From contig JADFKI010000007.1 of NCBI GenBank assembly GCA_022565015.1, positions 1 to 29,792 of the forward strand: a stretch of DNA of 29,792 nucleotides, written 5' to 3'. The notes under the pieces are model-generated. The model did not search any database and had not been told where the DNA came from. It was given only the letters and a program-made list of their open reading frames with translations. Shown here in pieces: positions 1-7,272 of the stretch (its first letter is position 1; each line of letters opens with the position of its first letter). A program made the translations under genes and the position numbers. Source of the DNA: Chloroflexota bacterium. Lineage in GTDB: Bacteria; Chloroflexota; Dehalococcoidia; Lucifugimonadales; JADFKI01.

Positions 1-1
1 T

Positions 2-424
2 ACGATGCGCAGGGTGTTGCTGCCACTGGCGACCGTCATCACTCCCAACGCACCCGAGGCGGGAGTGCTTTTAGGCAAGAAGATCGAAACCCTGGACGAG
101 GCGCGGTCGGCGGCACGAGAGCTCGTTCTCATGGGTGCGAAGGCCGCTGTCGTGAAGGGTGGCCACCTTCCGGGCCCGCCGACGGATATTCTATACGACG
201 GCACCGAATACAGGGCCTTTACGTCGCAGCGCATTGAGGGCACGAGCACGCACGGGACGGGCTGCACGTTCGCATCGGCGATCGCCGCAAACCTGGCCAA
301 GGGCATGTCGCTGAGAGACGCGGTGTCGGCGGCCAAGAAATACGTGACGTCGGCCATCCGAAACGCGGTCCCTCTCGGGCATGGCCACGGTCCCCTCAAC
401 CACTTCTTCATGCTCGAAAACTAG
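2..424 (+). CDS. thiD: Hydroxymethylpyrimidine/phosphomethylpyrimidine kinase, C-terminal part (5' truncated by window edge)
   Basis: This is the C-terminal part of an HMP/HMP-P kinase, which phosphorylates the pyrimidine moiety of thiamine in the cytoplasm. The frame is open from base 2, so the true start lies outside the window; the ATG at 5 is internal. Visible family signatures are TPNAPEA near the start (the substrate-side TPN motif), VVKGGH in the middle, and STHGTGCTFASAIAANLAKG, which holds the anion-hole GTGC motif of the ribokinase-like fold with its conserved Cys. Roughly the last half of a protein of about 265 residues is present. It is followed by a 204-bp gap and then a gene of unrelated function on the same strand. 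A related PdxK/ThiD-like kinase is possible, but the motifs fit ThiD best. Confidence 0.9.
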   Translation, partial: TMRRVLLPLATVITPNAPEAGVLLGKKIETLDEARSAARELVLMGAKAAVVKGGHLPGPPTDILYDGTEYRAFTSQRIEGTSTHGTGCTFASAIAANLAKGMSLRDAVSAAKKYVTSAIRNAVPLGHGHGPLNHFFMLEN

Positions 425-588
425 CTTTCAGACATCGCTCTACTCGCCCGCGTATACACGTCCGCACAGGCGCCGGCGGTTTCCGCGGCCACATTTAACC
501 CCCGGGCTCACCCTCGCAAAGCTTCGCCGCCGCGTTCTCCGAGACCGGCTGCACCTCTTGAGGAAAAAACAGTCCGCGTAATGAGGCG

Positions 589-597
589 TGCTACACT
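589..597 (+). promoter_or_regulatory. Candidate extended -10 promoter for the ornithine cyclodeaminase-like gene
   Basis: TGC followed by TACACT reads as an extended -10 element (TGn plus a 4/6 match to TATAAT). It lies about 32 bases before the GTG start at 629, leaving a short leader that contains a GGGGGA ribosome binding site. No good -35 is visible. This is inferred from sequence only. Confidence 0.3.
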
Positions 598-628
598 TGT
601 TCCATTCTAAACTCACAGGGGGAACCAG

Positions 629-1585
629 GTGGCGCTATTCCTAACGGAAGACGACGTGAAGCAGGTCCTGACCATGGACCTTGCGCTTGAGACGGTCGAG
701 CAGGCCTTTCAGCTTATGGCGGACGGCAAGGCCACGAACAGCCCGCGGTCACGCCTCCGGCTTCCTACGGGCGTGTTCAATTTCATGACGGCTGCCGCAC
801 CGGGCGCGGGCGCTATGGGCTTGAAGGCCTACGGCGTGACCAGGGGCAATCCCGTTCGCTTCTACGTACACCTGGCGGATACGGAGACGGGGGAGCTGCT
901 GACAATCATGGAGGCGTCCGAGCTGGGGCAGGTACGCACGGGCGCCGCCAGCGGCGTGGCCACGAAGTACATGGCCAGGGACGACTCGTCGAGGGTGGGC
1001 GTAATCGGCGCGGGATACCAGGCCCGGTCGCAGCTCGAGGCCGTGTGTAAGGTGCGGGATATACGGAGCGCGAAGGTCTTCAGCAGGACGCCCGAGCGCA
1101 GGGAAAGATTCGCTTCCCGAATGAGCGAGAGGCTCGGAATCGAGGTGTCGCCCGCTGAATCCGCCGAGGCGTGCGTCAGGGACGTCGACGTCGTGATCAC
1201 GATGACTAGCTCCAATCAGGCCGTTCTGGAGGGCCGGTGGCTTCAACCCGGAGTCCACGTCAACGCCGCCGGAGCCAATCACTGGATGCGCCGCGAGCTT
1301 GACGACGAGGCCGTCAAACGGGCGGACGTGATCGTCGCGGACGACGTCGAGAACGCCAGGGCCGAGTGCGGCGACCTGATATATCCCATAGAGCGCGGTC
1401 TCATCAGGTGGGAGCAGGTCGCAAACCTGTCGGAGGTCATCGGCGGCAGGACGCCGGGGCGCAACGGCGACGATGACGTCACCCTGTTTGAGTCGCAGGG
1501 CTTGGCCGTCGAGGATGTGACGACCGGCATGCGCGTCTATCAGCTTGCCAAGGAGAAGGGCCTGGGTCAGGAGCTGCCCTTCTAG
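629..1585 (+). CDS. Ornithine cyclodeaminase / mu-crystallin family NAD(P)-dependent enzyme
   Basis: A 318-residue protein of the ornithine cyclodeaminase/mu-crystallin family, whose members include ornithine cyclodeaminase, archaeal-type alanine dehydrogenase and ketimine reductases. The GTG start at 629 is supported by GGGGGA a few bases upstream. The conserved substrate-side Lys is in GLKAYG (K66), the LGQVRTGAASG segment covers about residues 99-109, and the Rossmann dinucleotide-binding motif VGVIGAGYQA spans about 123-132. GANHWMRRELD (about 215-225) is a typical family block. Length is normal (about 315-350). The exact substrate cannot be read from sequence. Neighbours give no pathway: thiD is upstream and an unrelated PDZ protein is convergent downstream. 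Confidence 0.87.
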   Translation: MALFLTEDDVKQVLTMDLALETVEQAFQLMADGKATNSPRSRLRLPTGVFNFMTAAAPGAGAMGLKAYGVTRGNPVRFYVHLADTETGELLTIMEASELGQVRTGAASGVATKYMARDDSSRVGVIGAGYQARSQLEAVCKVRDIRSAKVFSRTPERRERFASRMSERLGIEVSPAESAEACVRDVDVVITMTSSNQAVLEGRWLQPGVHVNAAGANHWMRRELDDEAVKRADVIVADDVENARAECGDLIYPIERGLIRWEQVANLSEVIGGRTPGRNGDDDVTLFESQGLAVEDVTTGMRVYQLAKEKGLGQELPF

Positions 1586-1615
1586 GCAATTCCATTCTTG
1601 GATGGACAGGCAGCG

Positions 1616-1630
1616 TCCCCTTCCGGGGGA
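1616..1630. other. Short GC hairpin at a convergent gene junction
   Basis: TCCCC and GGGGA flank a short loop in the 86-bp gap between two convergent genes. A T-rich stretch follows only after more than ten bases on the plus strand, so this is at best a weak terminator. Confidence 0.25.
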
Positions 1631-1671
1631 GATGCTACTCTTGCTTTTCCGGTGTGATTCCAGTCTGCCTG

Positions 1672-2466
1672 CTAGGGTCTCGTCGCAGTGACTTCGAAGC
1701 TAGCGCCGCCCTTACGTTTGATCTGAAAAGTGACTTCGTCCCCGGATTCGTGCTTATTCAATTCTTGGTTCACGTCTTGATAAGACTCAATGATCTTACC
1801 AGCCACGGTCAAGACTACGTCACCGTCCCGTAGGCCGATTCGTTGGGCTTCGCTCTCGGGTTTCGGCGTTCGTATTCGAATGCCTCTATCGTCTGGGGCG
1901 CCGGGTTGATCGTCCATATGCGTGTGCCAGCAGACGCATATTCCAAGGCTGCAAGAAGGGCATTTGCATATGCAGGGTTGTCCCTTTTGGTCGAGCTCCC
2001 GTATTGCAATGTCCGGGGCCATCTCGAATATGGCCTGTGCAGCCTCCGTGTATGCCTGCGAGTGTTGTTGGGCTATGTCACCGGTGCTGCCTTCCGGCGT
2101 TCCATCGAAGAAGCGATGCGCCCTAGTATGGAGCAGGCCGTAGCCGAATGCTGCGCGACTGAACGCAACATATATTTCCTGCAAAGCCGTGGATGTCGAA
2201 GGCCTGGCACCCTTATCCGCTGGGCCGGATACCGTCGTGGGTGTGCTGTTTTTCGACTCTCCCGCTTGGAAGTCGCCGTCGGTAATGCTCTTAAAGCGTT
2301 CTTCGAGCTTATCTCGCTGGCCCTTGGCCATTGTACGTAACTTGCCAATCGCGTCGGAGACCTCTGCTCGATTTCCCACTAGGTCTGAAACTTGATCGAG
2401 GGCCTCTTCTACCTGGGATTCGATCTCCAGCATATCGGCCACGTAGCTATATAAAGGGCTTGCCAT
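1672..2466 (-). CDS. PDZ-domain protein with a central cysteine cluster, function unknown
   Basis: A 264-residue protein I cannot assign to a named family. I chose the ATG at 2466 because a GGAGG lies 7 bases upstream; the GTG two codons earlier would sit almost on top of that site. Residues about 10-60 are helical and charged, probably coiled coil. A Ser/Thr/Pro-rich linker follows at about 70-95, then a second helical region at about 95-160. Six cysteines and two histidines are packed between about residues 165 and 183 (CICKCPSC, then CVCWHTH), which could bind metal or form disulfides. The last 70 residues resemble a PDZ domain: GIRIRTPKPESEAQRIGLRDGDVVLTVAG, without the leading protease domain of HtrA-type enzymes. 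No signal peptide or membrane segment is evident, so it is probably cytoplasmic. The gene stands alone and converges with its upstream neighbour. Confidence 0.75.
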   Translation of the reverse strand: MASPLYSYVADMLEIESQVEEALDQVSDLVGNRAEVSDAIGKLRTMAKGQRDKLEERFKSITDGDFQAGESKNSTPTTVSGPADKGARPSTSTALQEIYVAFSRAAFGYGLLHTRAHRFFDGTPEGSTGDIAQQHSQAYTEAAQAIFEMAPDIAIRELDQKGQPCICKCPSCSLGICVCWHTHMDDQPGAPDDRGIRIRTPKPESEAQRIGLRDGDVVLTVAGKIIESYQDVNQELNKHESGDEVTFQIKRKGGASFEVTATRP

Positions 2467-2562
2467 GTCCACGCCTCCATAGATTGTAGTCCGAACCCAG
2501 GACCTGGAAACACTCTACGATACTTCGTCCGAATACGGCAATACCGATATTGAGATGGGAGC

Positions 2563-2580
2563 GTACGTCTCTATACGTAC
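2563..2580. repeat. Operator-like inverted repeat GTACGT-N6-ACGTAC
   Basis: Perfect 6-bp arms with a 6-base spacer lie between two divergent genes, a geometry compatible with a dimeric repressor site. Each arm is nearly self-complementary. No regulator can be assigned. Confidence 0.3.
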
Positions 2581-2747
2581 TGGCGAACGGCTGGCTCAAC
2601 AACTAAATTCATGATTTTGGCGAAAGACACCATGCCGAATATATTTGCGTAATAAATAACGCATATAAAACATTTAATGCACGCCTCACTACTCAATTCT
2701 GACGCTGCAGGGCTTTCCAAGCTGACGCAGGGTAATAAACAAATACG

Positions 2748-2774
2748 TTTCCAGAATAAAACTTCGTGTATAAT
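2748..2774 (+). promoter_or_regulatory. Candidate promoter of the MFS transporter gene
   Basis: A consensus -10 hexamer TATAAT occupies 2769-2774. The best upstream -35 is weak (TTTCCA at 2748-2753, with a 15-base spacer). The region is AT-rich, and the leader that follows carries GAGGTGA just before the TTG start at 2812. Confidence 0.45.
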
Positions 2775-2811
2775 TGGTGAGGATTTAATCGAGTGGTGAG
2801 GTGAGCCGAAT

Positions 2812-4071
2812 TTGTCAGTCCGATCGGTGAAGGCGATCATAGTTTCTCCGGAGGTACGGCAGGGCCGCAACAAGCTGGCGGCGACAGTAATCACAGGACA
2901 CGCGATAAAGCACATTTTCAACTCCGCGCTGCAGGTATCGATACTTCCTGCGATCGGAGTTAGCCTGGGCCTCAGCGGCGCGCAATTTGGGGCCCTATCC
3001 ACGGCACAGCGAATTACAAGCGGCGTGAGCACCATGGGAGCCGGCTACCTGGGCGACAGGTTTGCGGGCAAGTCCGGTCTCATGCTGGCGCTGTCATTGG
3101 CGCTCATAGGCATTTCACAATATGCCCTTGGGAGCGCCCCAAGCTACTGGTACATGTTTGCCGCCATGCTGGTAATTGGGATAGGTCCCTCCTTCTATCA
3201 TCCCCCCGCAATAGCGTCGTTATCCCGCAAGTTCCCGGACAAACGCGGTTTCATGATCGCCCTTCACGGCACGGGCGGGAGCGTGGGTAACCTCATCGGC
3301 CCGGTCCTGACCGGAGCCCTTCTGGCGGGCCTGGTATTTACCGCGGTCGGCTGGAGGCTGATTCTTCACCTGTCACTCATCCCTGCAATTATAGTGGCGG
3401 TCGCCGTCTACTTCATGATGCGGAAGATTCCCACCGAGGATGAGAGCACCAGGTCCTTCGGCGACTATTTTTCGGGGCTGTTCGGACTGCTGCGACAAAA
3501 AGCGATGATTGGCCTCGTGGCGATTACGGGCCTGAGAAGCATGGGCCAGAGCGCAGTAAACACCTTTCTGCCCCTGTACCTCCTGAAAGACCTGGGGTAC
3601 TCGCCCTTCGAGGTAGGGCTGTTCATGGCGAGCGCTCAGGTTGTCGGCGTGGGCGCGCAGCCGATCATGGGATCGTTATCGGACAAATACGGGCGGAAGG
3701 TCGTGTTGATTCCGGCGGCGACCGCGCTGGGGCTGCTATACATCGCTCTGAGATACGCAGACCCCGGCCTGCAGCTGATACTCGTGGTGGGAGCCATGGG
3801 AGCGTTCCAGTACTCTTTGCACTCCATCTTCATCGCCGCCGCCATGGACGTTGGCAAGGGAGAATCGCAGTCCACGGTCGTCTCGCTCATCTATGGCGCA
3901 GGATTCTTCGGAACGATCGCGCCCTTCGTCGCGGGCATCATCGTCGACGCCAGCCAGACGAGGAACGCCTTCGTATTCGCGGGCTTTACCGTTCTGGCGG
4001 CCGTCCTGATTTTCGCCATGGTTAAACTGCCGAAGACTGCAAACCAGCTGGCGAGCGCATCAGACAGCTAG
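2812..4071 (+). CDS. Major facilitator superfamily transporter
   Basis: A 419-residue inner-membrane secondary transporter with the hydrophobic pattern of about 12 helices. The TTG start is supported by a strong GAGGTGA about 8 bases upstream. Two MFS loop motifs are visible, one per half: GYLGDRFAGKSG (about residues 78-89) and GSLSDKYGRKVV (about 287-298), the second close to the classical motif A. The N-terminal stretch GHAIKHIFNSALQVSILPAI recalls fosmidomycin-resistance-like MFS proteins, but this is a weak hint. A hydrophilic loop at about 204-220 separates the halves. The substrate is unknown. The gene is monocistronic and convergent with the M24 peptidase gene. Confidence 0.88.
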   Translation: MSVRSVKAIIVSPEVRQGRNKLAATVITGHAIKHIFNSALQVSILPAIGVSLGLSGAQFGALSTAQRITSGVSTMGAGYLGDRFAGKSGLMLALSLALIGISQYALGSAPSYWYMFAAMLVIGIGPSFYHPPAIASLSRKFPDKRGFMIALHGTGGSVGNLIGPVLTGALLAGLVFTAVGWRLILHLSLIPAIIVAVAVYFMMRKIPTEDESTRSFGDYFSGLFGLLRQKAMIGLVAITGLRSMGQSAVNTFLPLYLLKDLGYSPFEVGLFMASAQVVGVGAQPIMGSLSDKYGRKVVLIPAATALGLLYIALRYADPGLQLILVVGAMGAFQYSLHSIFIAAAMDVGKGESQSTVVSLIYGAGFFGTIAPFVAGIIVDASQTRNAFVFAGFTVLAAVLIFAMVKLPKTANQLASASDS

Positions 4072-4119
4072 GATTTCCCGTAATGGAAAGGGCCAAAGGC
4101 TGTTTGCCGGCGGCCTTGC

Positions 4120-5295
4120 TCAGGACTGAATCAGCACCACGGAGCGCTGCATCTCGGTCGTGACCTGAGGTCCGTTATCCGAGATGAAGACGTCTATCTC
4201 CGAGCGCACGCCGAACTCCGGCAGGTATATGCCGGGCTCGATGGTAACCGCGATACCCGGTATGAGCGGACGGGTGTCGTGGGTCTCCCAGTCGTCCAGG
4301 TTGACGGCGTTGCTGTGGACCTCCCTACCAAGGCTGTGGCCCAGGCGATGGTTGAAGTAGTCGCCGTAGCCCGCGCGTGAAATGTAGTCTCTCGCGGCCC
4401 TGTCCAGCTCCCACCCCTGCAGCGTCCGCCCGTCCTTGAAGGCCTGCTCCATCAGCTCGACGGCGGCGTCTCGGCCGCCTATGACGGCGTCGAAGACCTC
4501 CTGGTGCTTTGGCGGGACCGCGTCGCCGACGTACGCCGTCCAGGTGATGTCCCCGAACATCGCATCCGGGTCCGGCAGGCGCGTCCAAAGGTCTATCAGC
4601 ACCCAGTCGCCCCCCTTGATAATCGAGCTGTTCTCCGGCGACGGGTCGAAGTGCGGGTCCGACGCGTGCTCGTTCACGGCGACGGTCGGCCCGTCGGTGA
4701 CCTCCAGGCCCTCTTCCGAAAACCTGCCCCTGATGAATTCAGCGACGTCGTGCTCCGTTGGTGAGCCGGCAAGGTTCTCGCCGATGTACCCGAAGGCCTG
4801 CTGCACGATGACGCTGAGCTTTTTGGCTGCAACGAGGTGAGTCTCCAGCTGAGCTTCGTCCCATCGCTGCGTCGCGTACTGAAGCAGGTCAGCAGATGAG
4901 ACCACCTCCACGCCGAGGCCGCGCACGAGCTCCAGTGTGCCCGCGTCCACCTTGGAGACCCTGGGCAGGGCGCCTCCGGGGGAATACTCCATGGCTATCG
5001 TGCCCGCTCCGGTCAGCAGCCCTCCCAGCTTGTCGACCATGTCGTCTCGCCCGACGAACAGGGCCGTCTCGATTCCCAGGTGGCCGAACCGTCCCTGGTC
5101 AACGTAGCTGACCAGAAGCTGCGGCGAGCCCCGCGAGGGTATCCATAGCCAGCAGGGCCGGGTGACGTGAGGGACCGGCCCCAGCGTGTCCCACAAGATG
5201 GGGTTCATGCCTCGATAGTCGTACAGGAGCCAGCCTGCAAGTTCCTGGCCCTGCATGTACCCCTGCGCCTGTTCGACTACGTCTGAAAATGGCAT
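4120..5295 (-). CDS. M24-family metallopeptidase (Xaa-Pro aminopeptidase-like)
   Basis: A 391-residue pita-bread metalloenzyme of the M24 family, with a creatinase-like N-terminal domain (about 1-145) and a catalytic domain (about 150-391). All five dinuclear metal ligands can be placed: D235 (VLIDLWT), D249 (GDITWT), H320 (LGHSLGREVH), E353 (TIEPGIY) and E367 (RSEIDVF). Family members remove N-terminal residues before proline or hydrolyse related imide bonds; the substrate here is not determinable. No signal peptide is seen, so it is probably cytoplasmic. The ATG start is preceded by only a weak, distant GGAG. A possible terminator and leader lie between it and the upstream SDR gene. Confidence 0.88.
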   Translation of the reverse strand: MPFSDVVEQAQGYMQGQELAGWLLYDYRGMNPILWDTLGPVPHVTRPCWLWIPSRGSPQLLVSYVDQGRFGHLGIETALFVGRDDMVDKLGGLLTGAGTIAMEYSPGGALPRVSKVDAGTLELVRGLGVEVVSSADLLQYATQRWDEAQLETHLVAAKKLSVIVQQAFGYIGENLAGSPTEHDVAEFIRGRFSEEGLEVTDGPTVAVNEHASDPHFDPSPENSSIIKGGDWVLIDLWTRLPDPDAMFGDITWTAYVGDAVPPKHQEVFDAVIGGRDAAVELMEQAFKDGRTLQGWELDRAARDYISRAGYGDYFNHRLGHSLGREVHSNAVNLDDWETHDTRPLIPGIAVTIEPGIYLPEFGVRSEIDVFISDNGPQVTTEMQRSVVLIQS

Positions 5296-5347
5296 TGAGC
5301 TTCAGACTCCGTTCCTGACCGAGAGTTCCGACCTAAGAAATTATCTC

Positions 5348-5364
5348 AAAAAGGCGGACGCCTT
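5348..5364 (-). terminator. Candidate intrinsic terminator between the SDR and M24 peptidase genes
   Basis: Read on the minus strand, AAGGC-GTCC-GCCTT is followed directly by a run of T. It lies about 110 bases after the SDR stop and about 50 bases before the M24 start. It could end SDR transcripts or act as an attenuator in a leader of the M24 gene. The stem is short (5 bp, or 6 with a tight loop). Confidence 0.5.
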
Positions 5365-5475
5365 GTGCCAGCTCGGCGGCCCTAGGCTTTTTGTTCCTGG
5401 GGCACATCACCTATACCCTCTGCCAGAGAGAACTCTTCTCATCTGGACTGACACATGGCCAAATTAAGATATTTC

Positions 5476-6267
5476 CTAAATCATGGACCGGATCACGCCG
5501 CCGTCCACTTGTATGGTCGCGCCGGTGATATAGCTGGCGGCGTCGGAGGCGAGAAAGACCACGAGGTTCGCCAGCTCCTCCGGCCGACCCACTCGGCCCA
5601 TGGGGATCATGCTGGTGAGCCCGTTCATGGCCTCGTCCACAGGGATGTTCTCGGACCTGGCCCGACTTTCGACGACCTCCATCATGCGGTCCGTCATGAG
5701 GTATCCCGGCGCGATATTATTGACCAGGATGTTTTCCCTGGCCACCTCGTCGGCGAGGGTCTTCGAGAAGCCAAGGGCTCCCAGTCTCGTGGCGGCAGAG
5801 AGCATCAGATTTTCGATGGGCTGTTTGACGGAGCTTGCGAAGATGTTAATTATGCGGCCGCCGCCCTGTTTTCGTAGATGGGGCAGGGCCTCACGACTCA
5901 TTCGAGCGAAGAATAGCAGAGACATCTGTATCGCCTGTGCCCAGAGCTCTTCCCCGGCGCCCTGTGCGCTTCCCGCGGGAGGTCCGCCGGAATTGTTCAC
6001 CATGATGTCGAGTCTGCCGAAGTGGTCGACAGTCTGCGATATCAGCCTCTGCACGCCTTCGAGGGTGGACAGGTCGCCCGCTACGGGAAGCACCTCCACG
6101 CCCGTTTCGGCGCTCATGTCGCCGGCCGCCTTCGTTAGCGCCTCGAGGTTTCTGCTACAGATGGCAACACGGGTCCCCTCTCTCGAAAGGCCAAGGGCAC
6201 ATGCGCGGCCGAGCCCTCTGCTCCCTCCGCCTACGATGGCGACCTTATCCTTAAGTCCTAGCTCCAT
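5476..6267 (-). CDS. Short-chain dehydrogenase/reductase family protein with atypical active site
   Basis: A 263-residue Rossmann-fold protein. I place the start at the ATG at 6267 (MELGLKDKVAIV), as usual for the family; an ATG 13 codons upstream at 6306 has no ribosome binding site. The cofactor motif GGGSRGLG is at about 13-20 and NNSGG at about 91-95, and the C-terminal GATIQVDGG block is normal. Aligning with FabG through GFSK, the catalytic YxxxK positions are Ser157 and Arg161 (SAATR), so the classical proton-relay Tyr and Lys are absent. A known SDR subgroup has a similar substitution; its reaction is unclear to me. A 3-oxoacyl-ACP reductase name would therefore be unsafe. A terminator candidate follows the gene. 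Confidence 0.85.
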   Translation of the reverse strand: MELGLKDKVAIVGGGSRGLGRACALGLSREGTRVAICSRNLEALTKAAGDMSAETGVEVLPVAGDLSTLEGVQRLISQTVDHFGRLDIMVNNSGGPPAGSAQGAGEELWAQAIQMSLLFFARMSREALPHLRKQGGGRIINIFASSVKQPIENLMLSAATRLGALGFSKTLADEVARENILVNNIAPGYLMTDRMMEVVESRARSENIPVDEAMNGLTSMIPMGRVGRPEELANLVVFLASDAASYITGATIQVDGGVIRSMI

Positions 6268-6427
6268 TTGGGGGTTTTCTCCATGGCCGGCTGCGCGTCC
6301 AATCATACAGTTCGGAAGGGAACGTCACAAGCATGGCCTTCATATAAACGTCGAGCAACATGGGCGATTAGCGAGGGCGGCTTCCGATATTCGGTTACAG
6401 GAATTTTATACCTTGAACCAGTCTGCA

Positions 6428-6457
6428 TTGAGCCGCATGAGCATAATCTGCTAGTAT
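6428..6457 (+). promoter_or_regulatory. Candidate promoter of the GNAT acetyltransferase gene
   Basis: TTGAGC at 6428-6433, an 18-base spacer, and an extended -10 TGC-TAGTAT at 6449-6457 form a plausible sigma70-type promoter about 90 bases ahead of the GNAT start. No other gene fits in the 277-bp gap. Confidence 0.35.
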
Positions 6458-6544
6458 AGCCTCAAACTCGACGGGTCGGGTATTGGAGTGTTCGTCGCTG
6501 GGAATCAGGCAAAGTGTAATTGCCGCCTATGAAGGAGGATGATT

Positions 6545-7144
6545 ATGCCTCAGCAAACCGTGGTATTGAAGTCGGTCTCCAGAGAGGACGTGTCGCGTAT
6601 TCGCCTGTGGCTTGAGGACGAAGAGGTGTCGGAAAACTGGTTCGGGCGCTACTCCTATGGCGACCCCGCCCATCTGGGCTACCATCCGACCGAGATGGAG
6701 AACGTTTCGGACGAGGAATGGCTGCACGTGTTCAGTGACCCCGAGCACAGGATATTGTCCATCTATACGGAGGAGGAAGGGCACATCGGTGAAGTCCACC
6801 TGGCCATCGAGGAGTCGCTGGGCGATGGGCAGGTATCTGTGCTGATCGGCCGCAAAGACCAGTGGCATAAGGGCTTCGGAACGTCGGCCATGATCGAGGC
6901 GCTTAACCTGGCGTTCAACGAGTTCAAGCTCTATCGCGTCTGGGCGGATATACCCGAATACAATACGGCCGCATTGCAGATGTTCCGACATCTGGGGTTC
7001 GTGCATGAGGGTACGCTCCGCAAGAGTCGACCTCACGAGGGTTCAAGGTTCGACTCGGTCGTAATGGGCATACTCGCTGCCGAGTACGTTCCCCACGACG
7101 AATCAGAAAACACCGAGACGCATCAGGAGACGCATCGGGTATAA
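6545..7144 (+). CDS. GNAT family N-acetyltransferase (RimJ/RimL-like)
   Basis: A 199-residue acetyl-CoA-dependent acyltransferase. I chose the second ATG (6545) because AAGGAGG ends 6-7 bases before it, whereas the ATG at 6539 abuts that site. The core fold shows VSVLIGRKDQWHKGFGTSAM, containing the acetyl-CoA pyrophosphate-binding loop (R/Q-x-x-G-x-G/A type, here HKGFGT), and ADIPEYNTAALQMFRHLGF, the conserved block in which the Asn and following residues line the CoA site. GTLRKSR near the end is typical of RimJ/RimL-type members acting on protein N-termini, amino acids or small molecules. The acceptor is unknown. An acidic/histidine-rich tail follows residue about 185. Confidence 0.85.
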   Translation: MPQQTVVLKSVSREDVSRIRLWLEDEEVSENWFGRYSYGDPAHLGYHPTEMENVSDEEWLHVFSDPEHRILSIYTEEEGHIGEVHLAIEESLGDGQVSVLIGRKDQWHKGFGTSAMIEALNLAFNEFKLYRVWADIPEYNTAALQMFRHLGFVHEGTLRKSRPHEGSRFDSVVMGILAAEYVPHDESENTETHQETHRV

Positions 7145-7174
7145 TCTGCCGAGGAGTAATATTAGATCAGGTTT

Positions 7175-7217
7175 TGCCGTTTATTGCGGCAGCGTGCACG
7201 CGCATGGCGATAAACGG
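7175..7217 (+). promoter_or_regulatory. Structured leader with competing inverted repeats upstream of the CapA-family gene
   Basis: TGCCG (7175-7179) can pair with CGGCA (7187-7191). Alternatively CCGTTTAT (7177-7184) can pair with ATAAACGG (7210-7217), enclosing the 10-base palindrome GCGTGCACGC at 7192-7201. The two pairings share bases and are mutually exclusive. No known riboswitch class is recognised. Confidence 0.3.
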
Positions 7218-7227
7218 ACTGTATTAA

Positions 7228-7254
7228 GAGGGCCCCGATCATATCGGGGCCCTC
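7228..7254. other. Perfect 12-bp hairpin just upstream of the CapA-family gene
   Basis: GAGGGCCCCGAT, loop CAT, then ATCGGGGCCCTC form a very stable stem. It ends 6 bases before the GAGGAG ribosome binding site of the gene at 7273. There is no T-run after it on the plus strand, so it is either a non-canonical terminator of the GNAT transcript or an RNA element controlling translation. Confidence 0.6.
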
Positions 7255-7272
7255 ACTTGCGAGGAGACCAAT

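Larger units (their letters stand above)
2467..2811. other. 345-bp divergent intergenic region
   Basis: This gap separates the PDZ gene (minus) from the MFS gene (plus). I see no credible gene in it. The part from about 2580 to 2790 is visibly more AT-rich than its surroundings. It holds an inverted repeat at 2563-2580, a TATAAT at 2769-2774 for the MFS gene, and the GGAGG of the PDZ gene at 2474-2478. Confidence 0.6.

Noticed and set aside
381..581. Small plus-strand open frame overlapping the thiD end
   Set aside because: Arg/Pro/Thr-rich, no ribosome binding site, and it overlaps a recognisable thiD in another frame.
2483..2510. Possible promoter for the PDZ gene (TTTCCA, 16 bases, TACAAT on the minus strand)
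   Set aside because: A start about 7 bases downstream would cut into the GGAGG ribosome binding site, so it cannot serve the chosen ATG well.
2571..3035. Minus-strand 154-codon frame over the MFS start and its promoter region
   Set aside because: No motif, runs through the TATAAT and the MFS N-terminus, and is AT-rich in its second half, unlike coding sequence here.
5600..6454. 284-codon plus-strand open frame antisense to the SDR gene
   Set aside because: The minus strand holds a well-formed Rossmann protein; the plus frame has no family motif.
7145..7260. tRNA gene or tRNA-like element in the GNAT-capA gap
   Set aside because: Several stems exist but no T-loop GTTCGAnTC consensus or cloverleaf spacing could be fitted.
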